Assembly: GCA_027457225.1 (NCBI GenBank)
Contig: DAIDTL010000001.1
Location: 1-34,549 of the forward strand
DNA from: Ferrovaceae bacterium
Lineage (GTDB): Bacteria > Pseudomonadota > Gammaproteobacteria > Burkholderiales > Ferrovaceae
Reading direction: 5' to 3'
Length of the DNA stretch: 34,549 nucleotides
Part shown: piece after piece, positions 1-9,005 of the stretch
Numbering within the stretch: the stretch's first letter is position 1
Layout: every line of letters begins with the position of its first letter
The notes under the pieces: model-generated
Databases searched by the model: none
Seen by the model: the letters and a program-made list of their open reading frames with translations, nothing else
What the model was told of the DNA's origin: nothing
Made by a program: the position numbers and the translations under genes

Positions 1-376
1 GCGGTGAGCCTTCCGTCAGGGAAAGAAAAGGATGATGAACAAAGTTGCCGGGCTGCGTGCCACTACCGGTGTTCGGCTTGAGGATTTCAACAAGGGTGAT
101 CAGACCTGCCGAGGGAAGGTCAGGCACTGATGAGGTTTGATGTGACTGTGCAGATTGTTCACAATGGATAAAACAAACCGCAGAAGGCTGTGTGCCCTTC
201 GCGGAAGCGTCGTCCATGTCGCTGCAGTCCGACGGCATAGGCGCCGACACTTTAACCGGCGTATTTGCAGCAGGCGTTTGTTGGAAACATGCGTGCGCTG
301 CCACCATAAGTTGACCCCAGGTCAGCATCATGACGACAAAGAGCGAAACCTGGAAACGCGTTTTTTTCCTGTACAT
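1..376 (-). CDS. Small secreted Cys/His/Met-containing protein, partial (runs off left edge)
   Basis: An open frame of 125 codons runs from an ATG at 376 to the window edge without a stop, so only the N-terminal part is present. It begins with a clear Sec signal peptide: MYRKKTR, then a hydrophobic stretch (about residues 9-26) ending in AHA before Cys30, a good signal peptidase I site. The mature part is rich in Ser/Thr/Pro, with scattered Met/Asp and a CFIHCE motif, and later a PDLPSAGL stretch. The protein is therefore probably periplasmic or envelope-bound, and the Cys/His/Met content would suit metal binding or a disulfide. From memory it resembles small uncharacterised proteins found beside heavy-metal efflux genes in betaproteobacteria, but I cannot confirm that. 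No function is assigned. The signal peptide and the absence of stops make the gene likely real. Confidence 0.6.
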   Translation of the reverse strand, partial: MYRKKTRFQVSLFVVMMLTWGQLMVAAHACFQQTPAANTPVKVSAPMPSDCSDMDDASAKGTQPSAVCFIHCEQSAQSHQTSSVPDLPSAGLITLVEILKPNTGSGTQPGNFVHHPFLSLTEGSP

Positions 377-384
377 AGTGACAG

Positions 385-393
385 ACTATAGCA
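385..393 (-). promoter_or_regulatory. Extended -10 promoter for the left-edge secreted protein
   Basis: On the minus strand the sequence reads TGCTATAGT, an extended -10 element (TGn plus TATAGT, 5 of 6 matches). It lies only 8 bases before the ATG at 376. No matching -35 is visible, which is normal for extended -10 promoters. If the start is right, the transcript would begin at or next to the ATG, giving a leaderless or nearly leaderless mRNA. Confidence 0.4.
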
Positions 394-480
394 GAAATCT
401 TGAGCCAAGGCAGCGCAGCAGGCCAGCTAATCGATCCAGTGAACACGTTAATTTGAACCGACTTGGGTACCGATTCATGG

Positions 481-645
481 CTAATTCAGTTCGCAAGCGT
501 CCGCAATCTGTAAAAGGTTTGACTGGCCGCTCTGGCCGGTTACCGCCAGATCACATAGGCCATCTACGATGGCACCGAGTTCGATCAAGGAAACAACCGC
601 TACAGCAGTATGCCCGTCGAACCGAACTATCAGGCACGAGCATAA
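481..645 (+). pseudogene. Possible decayed C-terminal coding remnant
   Basis: Frame 1 reads protein-like text interrupted by three stops: FASVRNL, TAA, KV, TGA, LAALAGYRQIT, TAG, then AIYDGTEFDQGNNRYSS and on to a final TAA at 643-645. Each internal stop is one C-to-T change from a Gln or Arg codon (CAA, CGA, CAG). Restoring them gives a continuous amphipathic segment followed by an acidic/polar tail. This is what an old pseudogene end would look like, but I do not recognise the family and chance cannot be ruled out. Confidence 0.2.
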
Positions 646-664
646 CTCATTGGCGACGCAGGCG

Positions 665-789
665 TTCTGCGTGTGCCAAATGTATGCGGTTCTCCACTAT
701 TCTTTGAGAACAGAGAGCAGAAAAGAATCGAACGGTGGGAAAATGGGCGGGATTTGCGGCGCGTTGTGAATGACCTGGCACACGCAGAA
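665..789. repeat. Large imperfect dyad (14-bp outer arms plus inner stem)
   Basis: A perfect 14-base inverted repeat, TTCTGCGTGTGCCA at 665-678 and its complement at 776-789, brackets an inner dyad: CCAC (694-697) and ATTCTTT (699-705) pair with AAAGAAT (722-728) and GTGG (735-738). It could be a structured RNA, a decayed miniature mobile element or a regulatory dyad. There is no T-run to make it a terminator. Confidence 0.4.
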
Positions 790-836
790 TGGGCCAGAAC
801 CCCACGTGGTGCGCGGAAACCCTGGAAATGGAAAGA

Positions 837-854
837 CCGACTGAGAACAGTCGG
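837..854 (-). terminator. Intrinsic terminator after tRNA-Phe
   Basis: A perfect 7-bp stem, CCGACTG with its complement CAGTCGG, closes a 4-base loop and starts 11 bases past the tRNA CCA end. On the minus strand it is followed by TCTTTCCATTTCC, a modest pyrimidine/T tract. It would end the long fad operon transcript and the tRNA. Confidence 0.6.
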
Positions 855-864
855 CCTTGAATTT

Positions 865-1900
<1,036 letters not shown>

Positions 1901-1901
<1 letters not shown>

Positions 1902-3595
1902 CAGGCGCGCTCCTCCTTGAGGGCGCGCCGCAAAATCTTGCCCACATTGGTGTGTGGTAGTTCGTCACGAAATTCGATGTGGCGCGGAATCTTGTATCCG
2001 GTCAACTGCTCGCGACAAAAGGCGGTAATCATCTCGGCAGTGAGATGAGGATCCTTGCGCACCACAAACAACTTGATTGCTTCACCCGAATGCGGGTCAT
2101 CCACGCCGATGGCAGCGACTTCAAACACCCCGGGATGTTTGGCTACGGTGGCCTCCACTTCGTTGGGGTACACGTTAAAGCCGGACACCTTGATCATGTC
2201 TTTCTTGCGATCCAGCAGGAACACAAATCCCTGCGGATCCATGGTGCCCAAATCCCCGGTGCGCAAAAAACCATCCGCGTAGAACACCGCCTGCGTCTCG
2301 GCTGGTTGGTTCCAGTAGCCCTTCATCACTTGAGGGCCACGGATACAGATTTCTCCCTCGACGCCCAAGGCCACTTCCTGTCCTGCCTCATCCCGAATGG
2401 CCACTTCGGTGGAAGGGATGGGCAGGCCGATGCTGCCATTGAAAGTCTTCAGTTCCAGCGGGTTGATGGTGGCTCCCGGGGAGGTTTCGGTGAGGCCATA
2501 GGCCTGGGTGAGGGCACAGCCGGTAACCTGTTGCCAGCGCAGGGCAACTTCCTGCTGCACGGCCATGCCGCCGCCCAAAGTGACTTTGAGATGAGAAAAA
2601 TCGAGCCGGACAAAACCCCGGTCGTTCAGCAATGCACTGAACAGGGTATTGACCCCGGTAATCACGGTAAAGCGGTGTTGCCGCAACTCCTTGACGAACG
2701 CCTTGAGGTCACGGGGATTGATGATCAGCAGATTGGCCGCCCCCTGGTGCATGAAGGCCAGGCAATTGGCCGTGAGCGCAAAGATGTGGTACAGCGGCAG
2801 TGCCGTCACCACCAGCTCCTCACCGGGCCGGACAACACCTGCCATCCACTGGTCTACCTGGATAAGATTGGCCACGATGTTGCCGTGACTGAGCATGGCC
2901 CCCTTGGGAATACCGGTGGTCCCGCCGGTGTATTGCAGAAACGCGAGATCCTGGGGACGCAGACGTGGCGGCACCAAGTCTCCTTGTTCGCCCAGAAACA
3001 GCACGGCAGAAAAACTCAAGCTACCGGGTAACCGCCAGCGCGGCACCACGCGTCGCACATGACGCAAGACAAAGTTGATCAACGCACCCTTCCACCCCAG
3101 CAGTTCTCCCACGCTGGTCACCACAATGTGCTTCAACACCGTCGCCGTGTGTACCTGCTGCAGGGTATGGGCAAAATTTTCCAGCACCACGATCACTTCA
3201 GCACCTGAATCCTTAAGCTGGAATTCCAGTTCGCGCGGGGTGTACAGGGGATTGCAGTTGACCACCACACAACCCGCGCGCAACACCCCGAACAACGCAA
3301 CGGGGTACTGCAGCACGTTGGGCATCATCAGCGCCACACGCGCTCCCTTGGGCACGCCACTTTGCTGCAACCAGGCGGCAAAATAACGCGACTGCTGTTC
3401 CAGCGCGCGATAGTCCAATACCTTGCCCATGCTGATGTAAGCGGTGCGCTGCGCAAACTGGCGGCAGGCGGCTTCCATCAAGGTCACCACCGTGGCATCC
3501 GGCGGTGGAGAAATCTCTGCGGCGATACCCGGCGGATAGCTCGCCAGCCAGGGTTTGCCCGCAGAAGGTTCAAGGGAATCGGGAAACGTCATCAT
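1901..3595 (-). CDS. fadD: Long-chain fatty-acid--CoA ligase
   Basis: The 564-residue protein is an AMP-forming acyl-CoA synthetase that activates fatty acids with ATP and CoA before beta-oxidation, probably at the inner face of the cytoplasmic membrane. The adenylate P-loop YTGGTTGIPKG is at about 222-232. Further motifs follow in the expected order: QAYGLTETSPG (A5), DGFLRTGDLG (A7) and DRKKDMIKVSGFNVYPNEVE (hinge and A8), then a C-terminal GKILRR segment with the acyl-adenylate lysine. Length matches E. coli FadD (561). The start is an ATG pair; the first ATG overlaps the stop of the FadB/FadJ-like gene by 4 bases (ATGA), which implies translational coupling. The gene sits fourth of the five catabolic genes of the operon. 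The identification is secure at family level; chain-length preference cannot be read from sequence. Confidence 0.93.
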
Positions 3596-5511
3596 GCGCC
3601 TGGACTGATTGTACGATGCAGTGGCCCACCGCTGAAGGGGGCAAATCCTGTCCCAAAAATCACGCCGGCATCTGCCAAATCGGCATCCGGTACCACGCCT
3701 TCCGCCACCAGCGCTGCAGTGCGCGCGGTCAAGGGTGCGATCAGGCGCTCAGCCAATCCGGGGGGCACTGCGCCAAAGGCCGGTTTGAGGGGTTTTCCTT
3801 TAACCCAGACATAAAACCCGCGACCCGCTTTTTTCCCCAGACGACCCTGGTCCAGGCACTGGATCAGGCAGGCCGCAGGAGCTCCCGCCGAAAGCTGCTG
3901 ACCGGCAGCCATCACGATGTCGAGTCCTACCGTGTCCATCAGCTCCACCGGTCCCATGGGCATGCCAAAGGCTTCCAGTGCGGCATCGAGCGTGGCCGGT
4001 GCAATGCCTTCATCAAGGCAGCGCAATGCTTCATGCATGTAGGGCGCTAACACCGCATTCACCAAAAATCCGGGAGCGCTTCGAACCGGCAAGGGTAACT
4101 TGCCCAGCGCCCCGACAAAAGCTGCCGCAGCTTGCAACGCTTCCGGTGCTGCTCCTTGAATCTCCACCACTTCCACCAGCGGCATCAACGCCACCGGATT
4201 GAAAAAATGAATGCCCACCAGGCGCTCAGGCCTCCGCAGCCCTACCGCAATATCCTCAAGACGCAGGCTGGAAGTGTTGCTGGCCAAAAGTGCCGTGGGT
4301 TTCAAGCGGGGTCCCAGGGCCGCGAGGAGCTGCTGTTTTACGGCAAGATTTTCAAACACGGCTTCGATCACCACACCGGCATGCGTCACCCCCGCACCGG
4401 CGGGATCGGGAATCAACCGGTCGCGCGCCGCACGGCACGCCAGTGGGGTCTTGAGAAGGCGCGCAAACAGAACCTCAGCGCGCGTCAGCGCCGGAACAAT
4501 GCGTTCCAGCGACTGATCCTGCAGGGTCACTGTCAATCCCTGCACCACGCACCAGGCTGCAATGTCTCCGCCCATCACGCCGGCCCCCACCACATGCACA
4601 CGCTGCGGCTTGAAGGTGCTGCCCTTGCCAAATCGCTTCAAGCGTTCCTGCAGATGGAATACCCGCAGCAGGTTGCGCGCCGTGGGTGAAGCCAGAATCC
4701 GGTGCAGCACTTCCGGTGCAGCCAGGGCATTCCCGTCCTGGTGCTGCCACAAATCGAGCAAGGCGTAAGGCGCCGGATAATGTTCGTGGTAAACCTTCTG
4801 CGCTACCCGGCCCCGGGCCTGGCGCACTACCAAGGCACGCAACGGACCATTCAACAGCCGTTGCCATAACCCCAAAGCATGCGGCGGGGTAGGATCCAGC
4901 ACCCGCAGCCGGGCTGCCCGTTCCATCAGGCGCGGCGGGACACAGGCATCGGCCAGTCCGATGCGCCACGCTTTGCGCGCATCCACCGTTTTGCCGGTGA
5001 GCATCATATCAAGGGCAGCAGCGGCACCGATTCGTTGCGGCAGGCGCTGCATGCCACCCCAGGCCGGAACAATCCCCAACTTGACCTCAGGCAACCCCAG
5101 GCGCGTATCGGGCTGATCCACCACGATCCGGTAACGGCAAGCCAGCGACAATTCCAGTCCGCCACCCATGCAATGGCCGCGGATCAGGGCCAGCGTGGGG
5201 TAAGAAAGTGCTGCCACGCGATTGAACAGATCCCACCCCCGAGCCACCAGGCGCAGGCCGTTTTCCGGTGTGACAAGATCGTCGAACTCATGGATGTCGG
5301 CACCGGCGATGAACCCGGCGGTTTTTCCCGAACGAAAAACCAGTCCGCGCGGCGGCTCGGCGTCCAGATGATCAAGCAACTGGACCAACTCCGCCATCAC
5401 CGCTCCGGAAAGCGCATTGGTGCTTTCACCAGCACGATCCAGTGTGGCCCAGGCCACGCCGTCTTCGTCGCGCGTCAACTTCCAATGAATAAACCCGGGT
5501 GCGGCGATCAT
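3592..5511 (-). CDS. Bifunctional enoyl-CoA hydratase / 3-hydroxyacyl-CoA dehydrogenase (FadB/FadJ-like)
   Basis: The 639-residue protein performs the two middle steps of beta-oxidation. The N-terminal crotonase domain (about 1-200) has the oxyanion-hole AGADIHEF motif, and the two catalytic glutamates at E120 (GGGLE) and E142 (LGLPEVKLGI), matching FadB E119/E139. The dehydrogenase domain starts with the NAD fold VHVVGAGVMGGDIA (305-318) and has ASNTSS and HFFNP (His435 catalytic), then the C-terminal helical domain. It is about 75-90 residues shorter than E. coli FadB/FadJ, mainly at the C-terminal end. It is 4 bases overlapped with genes on both sides (thiolase and fadD), so it forms the usual multienzyme set with the thiolase. 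Confidence 0.9.
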   Translation of the reverse strand: MIAAPGFIHWKLTRDEDGVAWATLDRAGESTNALSGAVMAELVQLLDHLDAEPPRGLVFRSGKTAGFIAGADIHEFDDLVTPENGLRLVARGWDLFNRVAALSYPTLALIRGHCMGGGLELSLACRYRIVVDQPDTRLGLPEVKLGIVPAWGGMQRLPQRIGAAAALDMMLTGKTVDARKAWRIGLADACVPPRLMERAARLRVLDPTPPHALGLWQRLLNGPLRALVVRQARGRVAQKVYHEHYPAPYALLDLWQHQDGNALAAPEVLHRILASPTARNLLRVFHLQERLKRFGKGSTFKPQRVHVVGAGVMGGDIAAWCVVQGLTVTLQDQSLERIVPALTRAEVLFARLLKTPLACRAARDRLIPDPAGAGVTHAGVVIEAVFENLAVKQQLLAALGPRLKPTALLASNTSSLRLEDIAVGLRRPERLVGIHFFNPVALMPLVEVVEIQGAAPEALQAAAAFVGALGKLPLPVRSAPGFLVNAVLAPYMHEALRCLDEGIAPATLDAALEAFGMPMGPVELMDTVGLDIVMAAGQQLSAGAPAACLIQCLDQGRLGKKAGRGFYVWVKGKPLKPAFGAVPPGLAERLIAPLTARTAALVAEGVVPDADLADAGVIFGTGFAPFSGGPLHRTISPGA

Positions 5512-6779
5512 GACAGTGACTCGATCAACAGGGCACCGCCCTGACCGCCACCAATACAGATGCTCGCGATGCCGCGCCGCCCGCCCCGTTCGCGCAGGGC
5601 GCGCAATACCTGCAACACGATGCGCGCTCCCGAAGCACCCACCGGATGCCCCAACGCAATGGCGCCTCCGTAGGGATTAAGACGCTGCACATCGAGCGCG
5701 CCCAATGCCCCCACACCCAACTGCTCCCGACACCAGGCAGCATCCTGCCAGGCCGCAATACAAGCCAGCACCTGGGCTGCAAAGGCTTCATTGATTTCCC
5801 ACACATCCAGGTCGTTAAGGCCCAAACCGTGACGCTGCAACAGGGGGGTGGCCGCATACACCGGCGCCAGACCCATTTGGGCCGGATCGAGCGCCGCCCA
5901 CTGACTGTCCACGAGCCGCGCCATGGGCCGCAATTGCCAGCGCGCCACGGCTTCTTCTGAAGCCAGCAACAGCAGTGCTGCACCGTCGGTGACCTGCGAA
6001 CTGTTGCCCGCCGTGATGTTGCCGTAGGGCTTATCAAACACGGGTTTCAAGGTGGCAAGCTTTTCCACGTTGGCGTCGCTGCGGATCCCATCATCTTCCG
6101 AATAGATTCGGCCGCTCGCATCCACCAGCGGCACGATATCCCGTGCACCCGCCCGGGCTGCCACGGCACGCTGATGACTTTGCACTGCATAGGCATCCAT
6201 CTGGGCGCGCGTGATGCCAAAACGGCAAGCCAGGTTTTCTGCGGTCTGTCCCATGGACAATCCCACCACGGGGTCGGTGAGGCCTTTTAGCAATCCAATC
6301 ACCGGCTTGAAATACGCGGGGCGCAAGCGCCCCAGCAGGGCCAGTTTTTGCCCCAGGGCGCGCGCACCATTCCAGCGTGCCAGCCATTGCACCATGGCAT
6401 CAGACAGCAGCACTGCGGCCCGCGAGAGTGCATCGGTGCCGCCCGCCAGCACGAGATGGCTGCGACCCAGTTGAATGTTGGCCAGGGCCGAATCGAGGGA
6501 TTGCATGCCGGAAGCACAATTGCGCATCACGGTCCAGCCCGGCACCTTGTCGCCGCAACCCAGACGCAATGCCAGGATCCGTCCAATGTTGACTTCATCG
6601 GGCGCAGGCGCGGCACAGCCCAGGATCACTTCATCCAGGTGGGAAGGCAGAAACGGCTGGCGCAGCAGCAAACCGCGTCCCGCCTGTACGGCGAGGTCGC
6701 AGGCGGAAAACGGGCCGGGTACGCCGCGCGCCTTGAGAAACTGGGTCCGCGCCCCATCAATGAGGTAAACGGGTTTCAA
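5508..6779 (-). CDS. Acetyl-CoA acyltransferase (beta-ketothiolase, FadA/FadI type)
   Basis: The protein catalyses thiolytic cleavage of 3-ketoacyl-CoA in the last step of beta-oxidation. From the chosen start it is 423 residues, with nucleophile Cys88 in MRNCASGMQS, NEAFA, GHPVGASG with His378, and the second catalytic Cys408 in CIGGGQG. All upstream in-frame start candidates (6806, 6791, 6779) are TTG. I chose 6779 because the protein then begins M-KPVYLIDGAR, as family members usually do, with GGAAAG just upstream. The first alternative adds nine residues. The gene overlaps the 3' end of fadE by 23 bases at this start, and its stop overlaps the next gene by ATGA. The 423-430 residue length suits the FadI or degradative thiolase branch better than short FadA. 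Confidence 0.88.
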   Translation of the reverse strand: MKPVYLIDGARTQFLKARGVPGPFSACDLAVQAGRGLLLRQPFLPSHLDEVILGCAAPAPDEVNIGRILALRLGCGDKVPGWTVMRNCASGMQSLDSALANIQLGRSHLVLAGGTDALSRAAVLLSDAMVQWLARWNGARALGQKLALLGRLRPAYFKPVIGLLKGLTDPVVGLSMGQTAENLACRFGITRAQMDAYAVQSHQRAVAARAGARDIVPLVDASGRIYSEDDGIRSDANVEKLATLKPVFDKPYGNITAGNSSQVTDGAALLLLASEEAVARWQLRPMARLVDSQWAALDPAQMGLAPVYAATPLLQRHGLGLNDLDVWEINEAFAAQVLACIAAWQDAAWCREQLGVGALGALDVQRLNPYGGAIALGHPVGASGARIVLQVLRALRERGGRRGIASICIGGGQGGALLIESLS

Positions 6780-9003
6780 AATTCTTTCCAAAATCGTCAA
6801 CTCCAATCACGCGGTCACGCAACACATTACGCCGCTGCAGGACGGCATGCTCTTCAGGAGTGATTACGCCAGCAGAGCGTGCCGCCTCGTCAATATCGCG
6901 CACATTGGCCCGCGGATCGTTGGCAAAGCGCCCGGCTTTTTCGGCCTCGCGAATCCGGGCCTCAATGGGCTCGGCTTCCAGCGTAGCGGCCAAAGCCCAT
7001 TCCAGCGCACCCACAGGCTCCTCGGCGTTTGCCGGCAGATAACAGCAGGCGGTCAAGCGATCCCGTGTGGGCGAGGGAGTGATCAGCAGGCGCGCCACAT
7101 CATGCCCCAGATCGTCAGAAGGCACCACATAGGGATAGCCCCAGGGAAACAGCATGCGGTGCAGCAGGGCGGCCACCCAGTGCATTGGATAGTTGGCGAT
7201 CACGCCATCAAAGGCTTGCTGCGCCCGATACATGGCATCCCACACCGCCCAATGCAACAACGGCAGGTCAGGCTGCGGCCGACCTTCATCTTCGTAACGT
7301 TTCAAGGCAGCCGAGATCAGGGTCATCTGCGAGAGGATGTCCCCCAGTCGAGCGGATAACTTTTCACGACGCTTGAGCCCTCCGCCCAGGACCAGCAGCG
7401 ATACGTCGGAGAGAAACGCAAAGGCGGCAGAATAACGCGAGAGCTGCTGATAGTAACGCCGTGTCTCCGGCGCCGCCGTTGCCGGAACCGCCACAAAATG
7501 CGATCCGGTCAACCCCATCCACAATGCGCGCAAGCCGTTTTTAAAAGTATGCGCGATGTGCCCGAAGAGGGCCTGCTGGAATTCCCCAAGGCCGGCCTCG
7601 GGGTCGGGATGGCGTGCCGCATTCATCTCGCGCAACACAAAGGGATGACAGCGAATGGCACCCTGACCGAACAGGATCAGGCTGCGCGTCAAAATGTTGG
7701 CCCCTTCCACCGTAATGCCAATGGGGATTTGCTGATAGGCCCGCCCCAAAAAGTTGGATGGACCGAGGCAGATGCCCTTGCCGCCGATAACGTCCATGCC
7801 ATCATTGACCACCCGACGCGCGCGTTCCGTGACATGATATTTGGCAATGGCCGAGAGCACCGCCGGCTTTTGTCCTTGATCCACCGCAGCGGCAGCGAAG
7901 GTGCGTAGCGCATCCATCAGATAGGTGTTGGCGCCGATGCGGGTCAGCGCCTCTTCCACACCTTCAAAGCGGCCGATGGGCAACTTGAATTGGCTGCGCA
8001 CCCGGGCGTAGGCCCCCACCGCGCGTGTCGTGAGCTGGGCCATGCCGGTGTTGGAAGCAGGCAGGGAGATGGCACGTCCGGCGGCAAGACTTTCCATCAG
8101 CATGCGCCAGCCTTGGCCTGCCATGGCAGCGCCGCCAATGATGAAATCAAGCGGCATGAAAACTTCATGGCCGCGCGTTGGCCCGTTCATGAACATGGCG
8201 TTGAGCGGAAAATGCCGACGCCCGATGTCCACCCCGGGATGATCGTGAGGCACCAGGGCACAGGTGATCCCGATCTCGCGCGTTGAGCCGAGCAGCCCCT
8301 CCGGGTCGAACAGTCGAAACGCCAATCCCAGCAAGGTGCACACCGGGGCCAGCGTGATGTAGCGCTTGTCCCAGGTCACGCGCATGCCAAGAACTTCGCG
8401 CCCTTGCCATGGTCCTTTGCACACCACGCCGAAGTCCGGAATGGCGGCCGCATCCGATCCGGCCCAGGGGCTGGTGAGGGCAAACGCGGGGATTTCTTCT
8501 CCGCGCGCCAGTCGCGGCAGGTAATAATTTTTTTGGTCTTCGGTACCGTAGTGCAACAGCAGCTCGCCCGGCCCTAGCGAATTGGGCACCATGACCGTTA
8601 CCGCGAGGGCCGAGCTACGCGTGGACAGCCGGGTAATGATCTGGGAATGGGCGAAGGCCGAAAACGCCCGACCACCATACCGCTTGGGAATAATCAGACC
8701 AAGAAACCCCTGTTCCTTGAGGTACTGCCAGGTGGCCGGAGAAAGATCGAAATCGCTTTGGGTAACCCGCCAATCGTCCACCAGGCGACAGGCTTCGTTG
8801 GTCTCATGATCCAGAAAATGTTGTTCCTCAGGGGTGAGGCGGGGTGCCGGGAGGTCCAGCAGTTTTTGCCAATCGGGATGCCCGCGAAACAGCTCACCCT
8901 CCCAACCCACGGTACCCGCTTCCAGCGCCTCGCGCTCGGTATCGGACATCGGCGGAAGCATCTTGCGATAAGCTCGAAACAGTGGTGCTGTGATAAACCG
9001 CAT
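6757..9003 (-). CDS. fadE: Acyl-CoA dehydrogenase, FadE type
   Basis: The 748-residue protein makes the first double bond of beta-oxidation, passing electrons from its FAD to the electron-transfer chain. It has an acyl-CoA dehydrogenase N- and middle domain (FALTSPWAGSDAA at about 174-186), an RFEGVEEALTRI helix, the conserved GKGICLGPSNFLGRAY segment, and the expected catalytic glutamate E433 in TVEGANILTR. A long C-terminal extension (about residues 500-740) is typical of FadE and distinguishes it from short acyl-CoA dehydrogenases. The N-terminus lacks the one or two membrane helices of E. coli FadE (814 residues), which explains the shorter length. The ATG is 2 bases after the stop of the GGDEF/EAL gene, so the two are surely co-transcribed. 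Confidence 0.92.
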   Translation of the reverse strand: MRFITAPLFRAYRKMLPPMSDTEREALEAGTVGWEGELFRGHPDWQKLLDLPAPRLTPEEQHFLDHETNEACRLVDDWRVTQSDFDLSPATWQYLKEQGFLGLIIPKRYGGRAFSAFAHSQIITRLSTRSSALAVTVMVPNSLGPGELLLHYGTEDQKNYYLPRLARGEEIPAFALTSPWAGSDAAAIPDFGVVCKGPWQGREVLGMRVTWDKRYITLAPVCTLLGLAFRLFDPEGLLGSTREIGITCALVPHDHPGVDIGRRHFPLNAMFMNGPTRGHEVFMPLDFIIGGAAMAGQGWRMLMESLAAGRAISLPASNTGMAQLTTRAVGAYARVRSQFKLPIGRFEGVEEALTRIGANTYLMDALRTFAAAAVDQGQKPAVLSAIAKYHVTERARRVVNDGMDVIGGKGICLGPSNFLGRAYQQIPIGITVEGANILTRSLILFGQGAIRCHPFVLREMNAARHPDPEAGLGEFQQALFGHIAHTFKNGLRALWMGLTGSHFVAVPATAAPETRRYYQQLSRYSAAFAFLSDVSLLVLGGGLKRREKLSARLGDILSQMTLISAALKRYEDEGRPQPDLPLLHWAVWDAMYRAQQAFDGVIANYPMHWVAALLHRMLFPWGYPYVVPSDDLGHDVARLLITPSPTRDRLTACCYLPANAEEPVGALEWALAATLEAEPIEARIREAEKAGRFANDPRANVRDIDEAARSAGVITPEEHAVLQRRNVLRDRVIGVDDFGKNFETRLPH

Positions 9004-9005
9004 GA

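Larger units (their letters stand above)
377..836. other. Intergenic stretch without an intact gene
   Basis: No convincing intact gene is present. The plus-strand frames here have an Arg/Ser/His-rich composition and no family motif. The gap holds the promoter of the left-edge gene, a possible decayed coding fragment (481-645), a short GGCC-loop-GGCC dyad near 525-537, and the large dyad at 665-789. Confidence 0.5.

Noticed and set aside
330..707. Plus-strand open frame of 125 codons in the left gap
   Set aside because: Its composition is Arg/Ser-rich without family features, and it overlaps the signal-peptide region of the opposite secreted protein gene.
725..733. GAATCGAAC, resembling the complement of a tRNA T-loop, considered as a tRNA fragment or attachment-site copy
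   Set aside because: Only 9 bases match the nearby tRNA-Phe and the flanks cannot form a T stem, so chance is the best explanation.
1979..3031. Long plus-strand open frame (350 codons) opposite fadD
   Set aside because: It is an antisense shadow with His/Gly/Gln-rich composition and no motif; fadD on the other strand has all family signatures.
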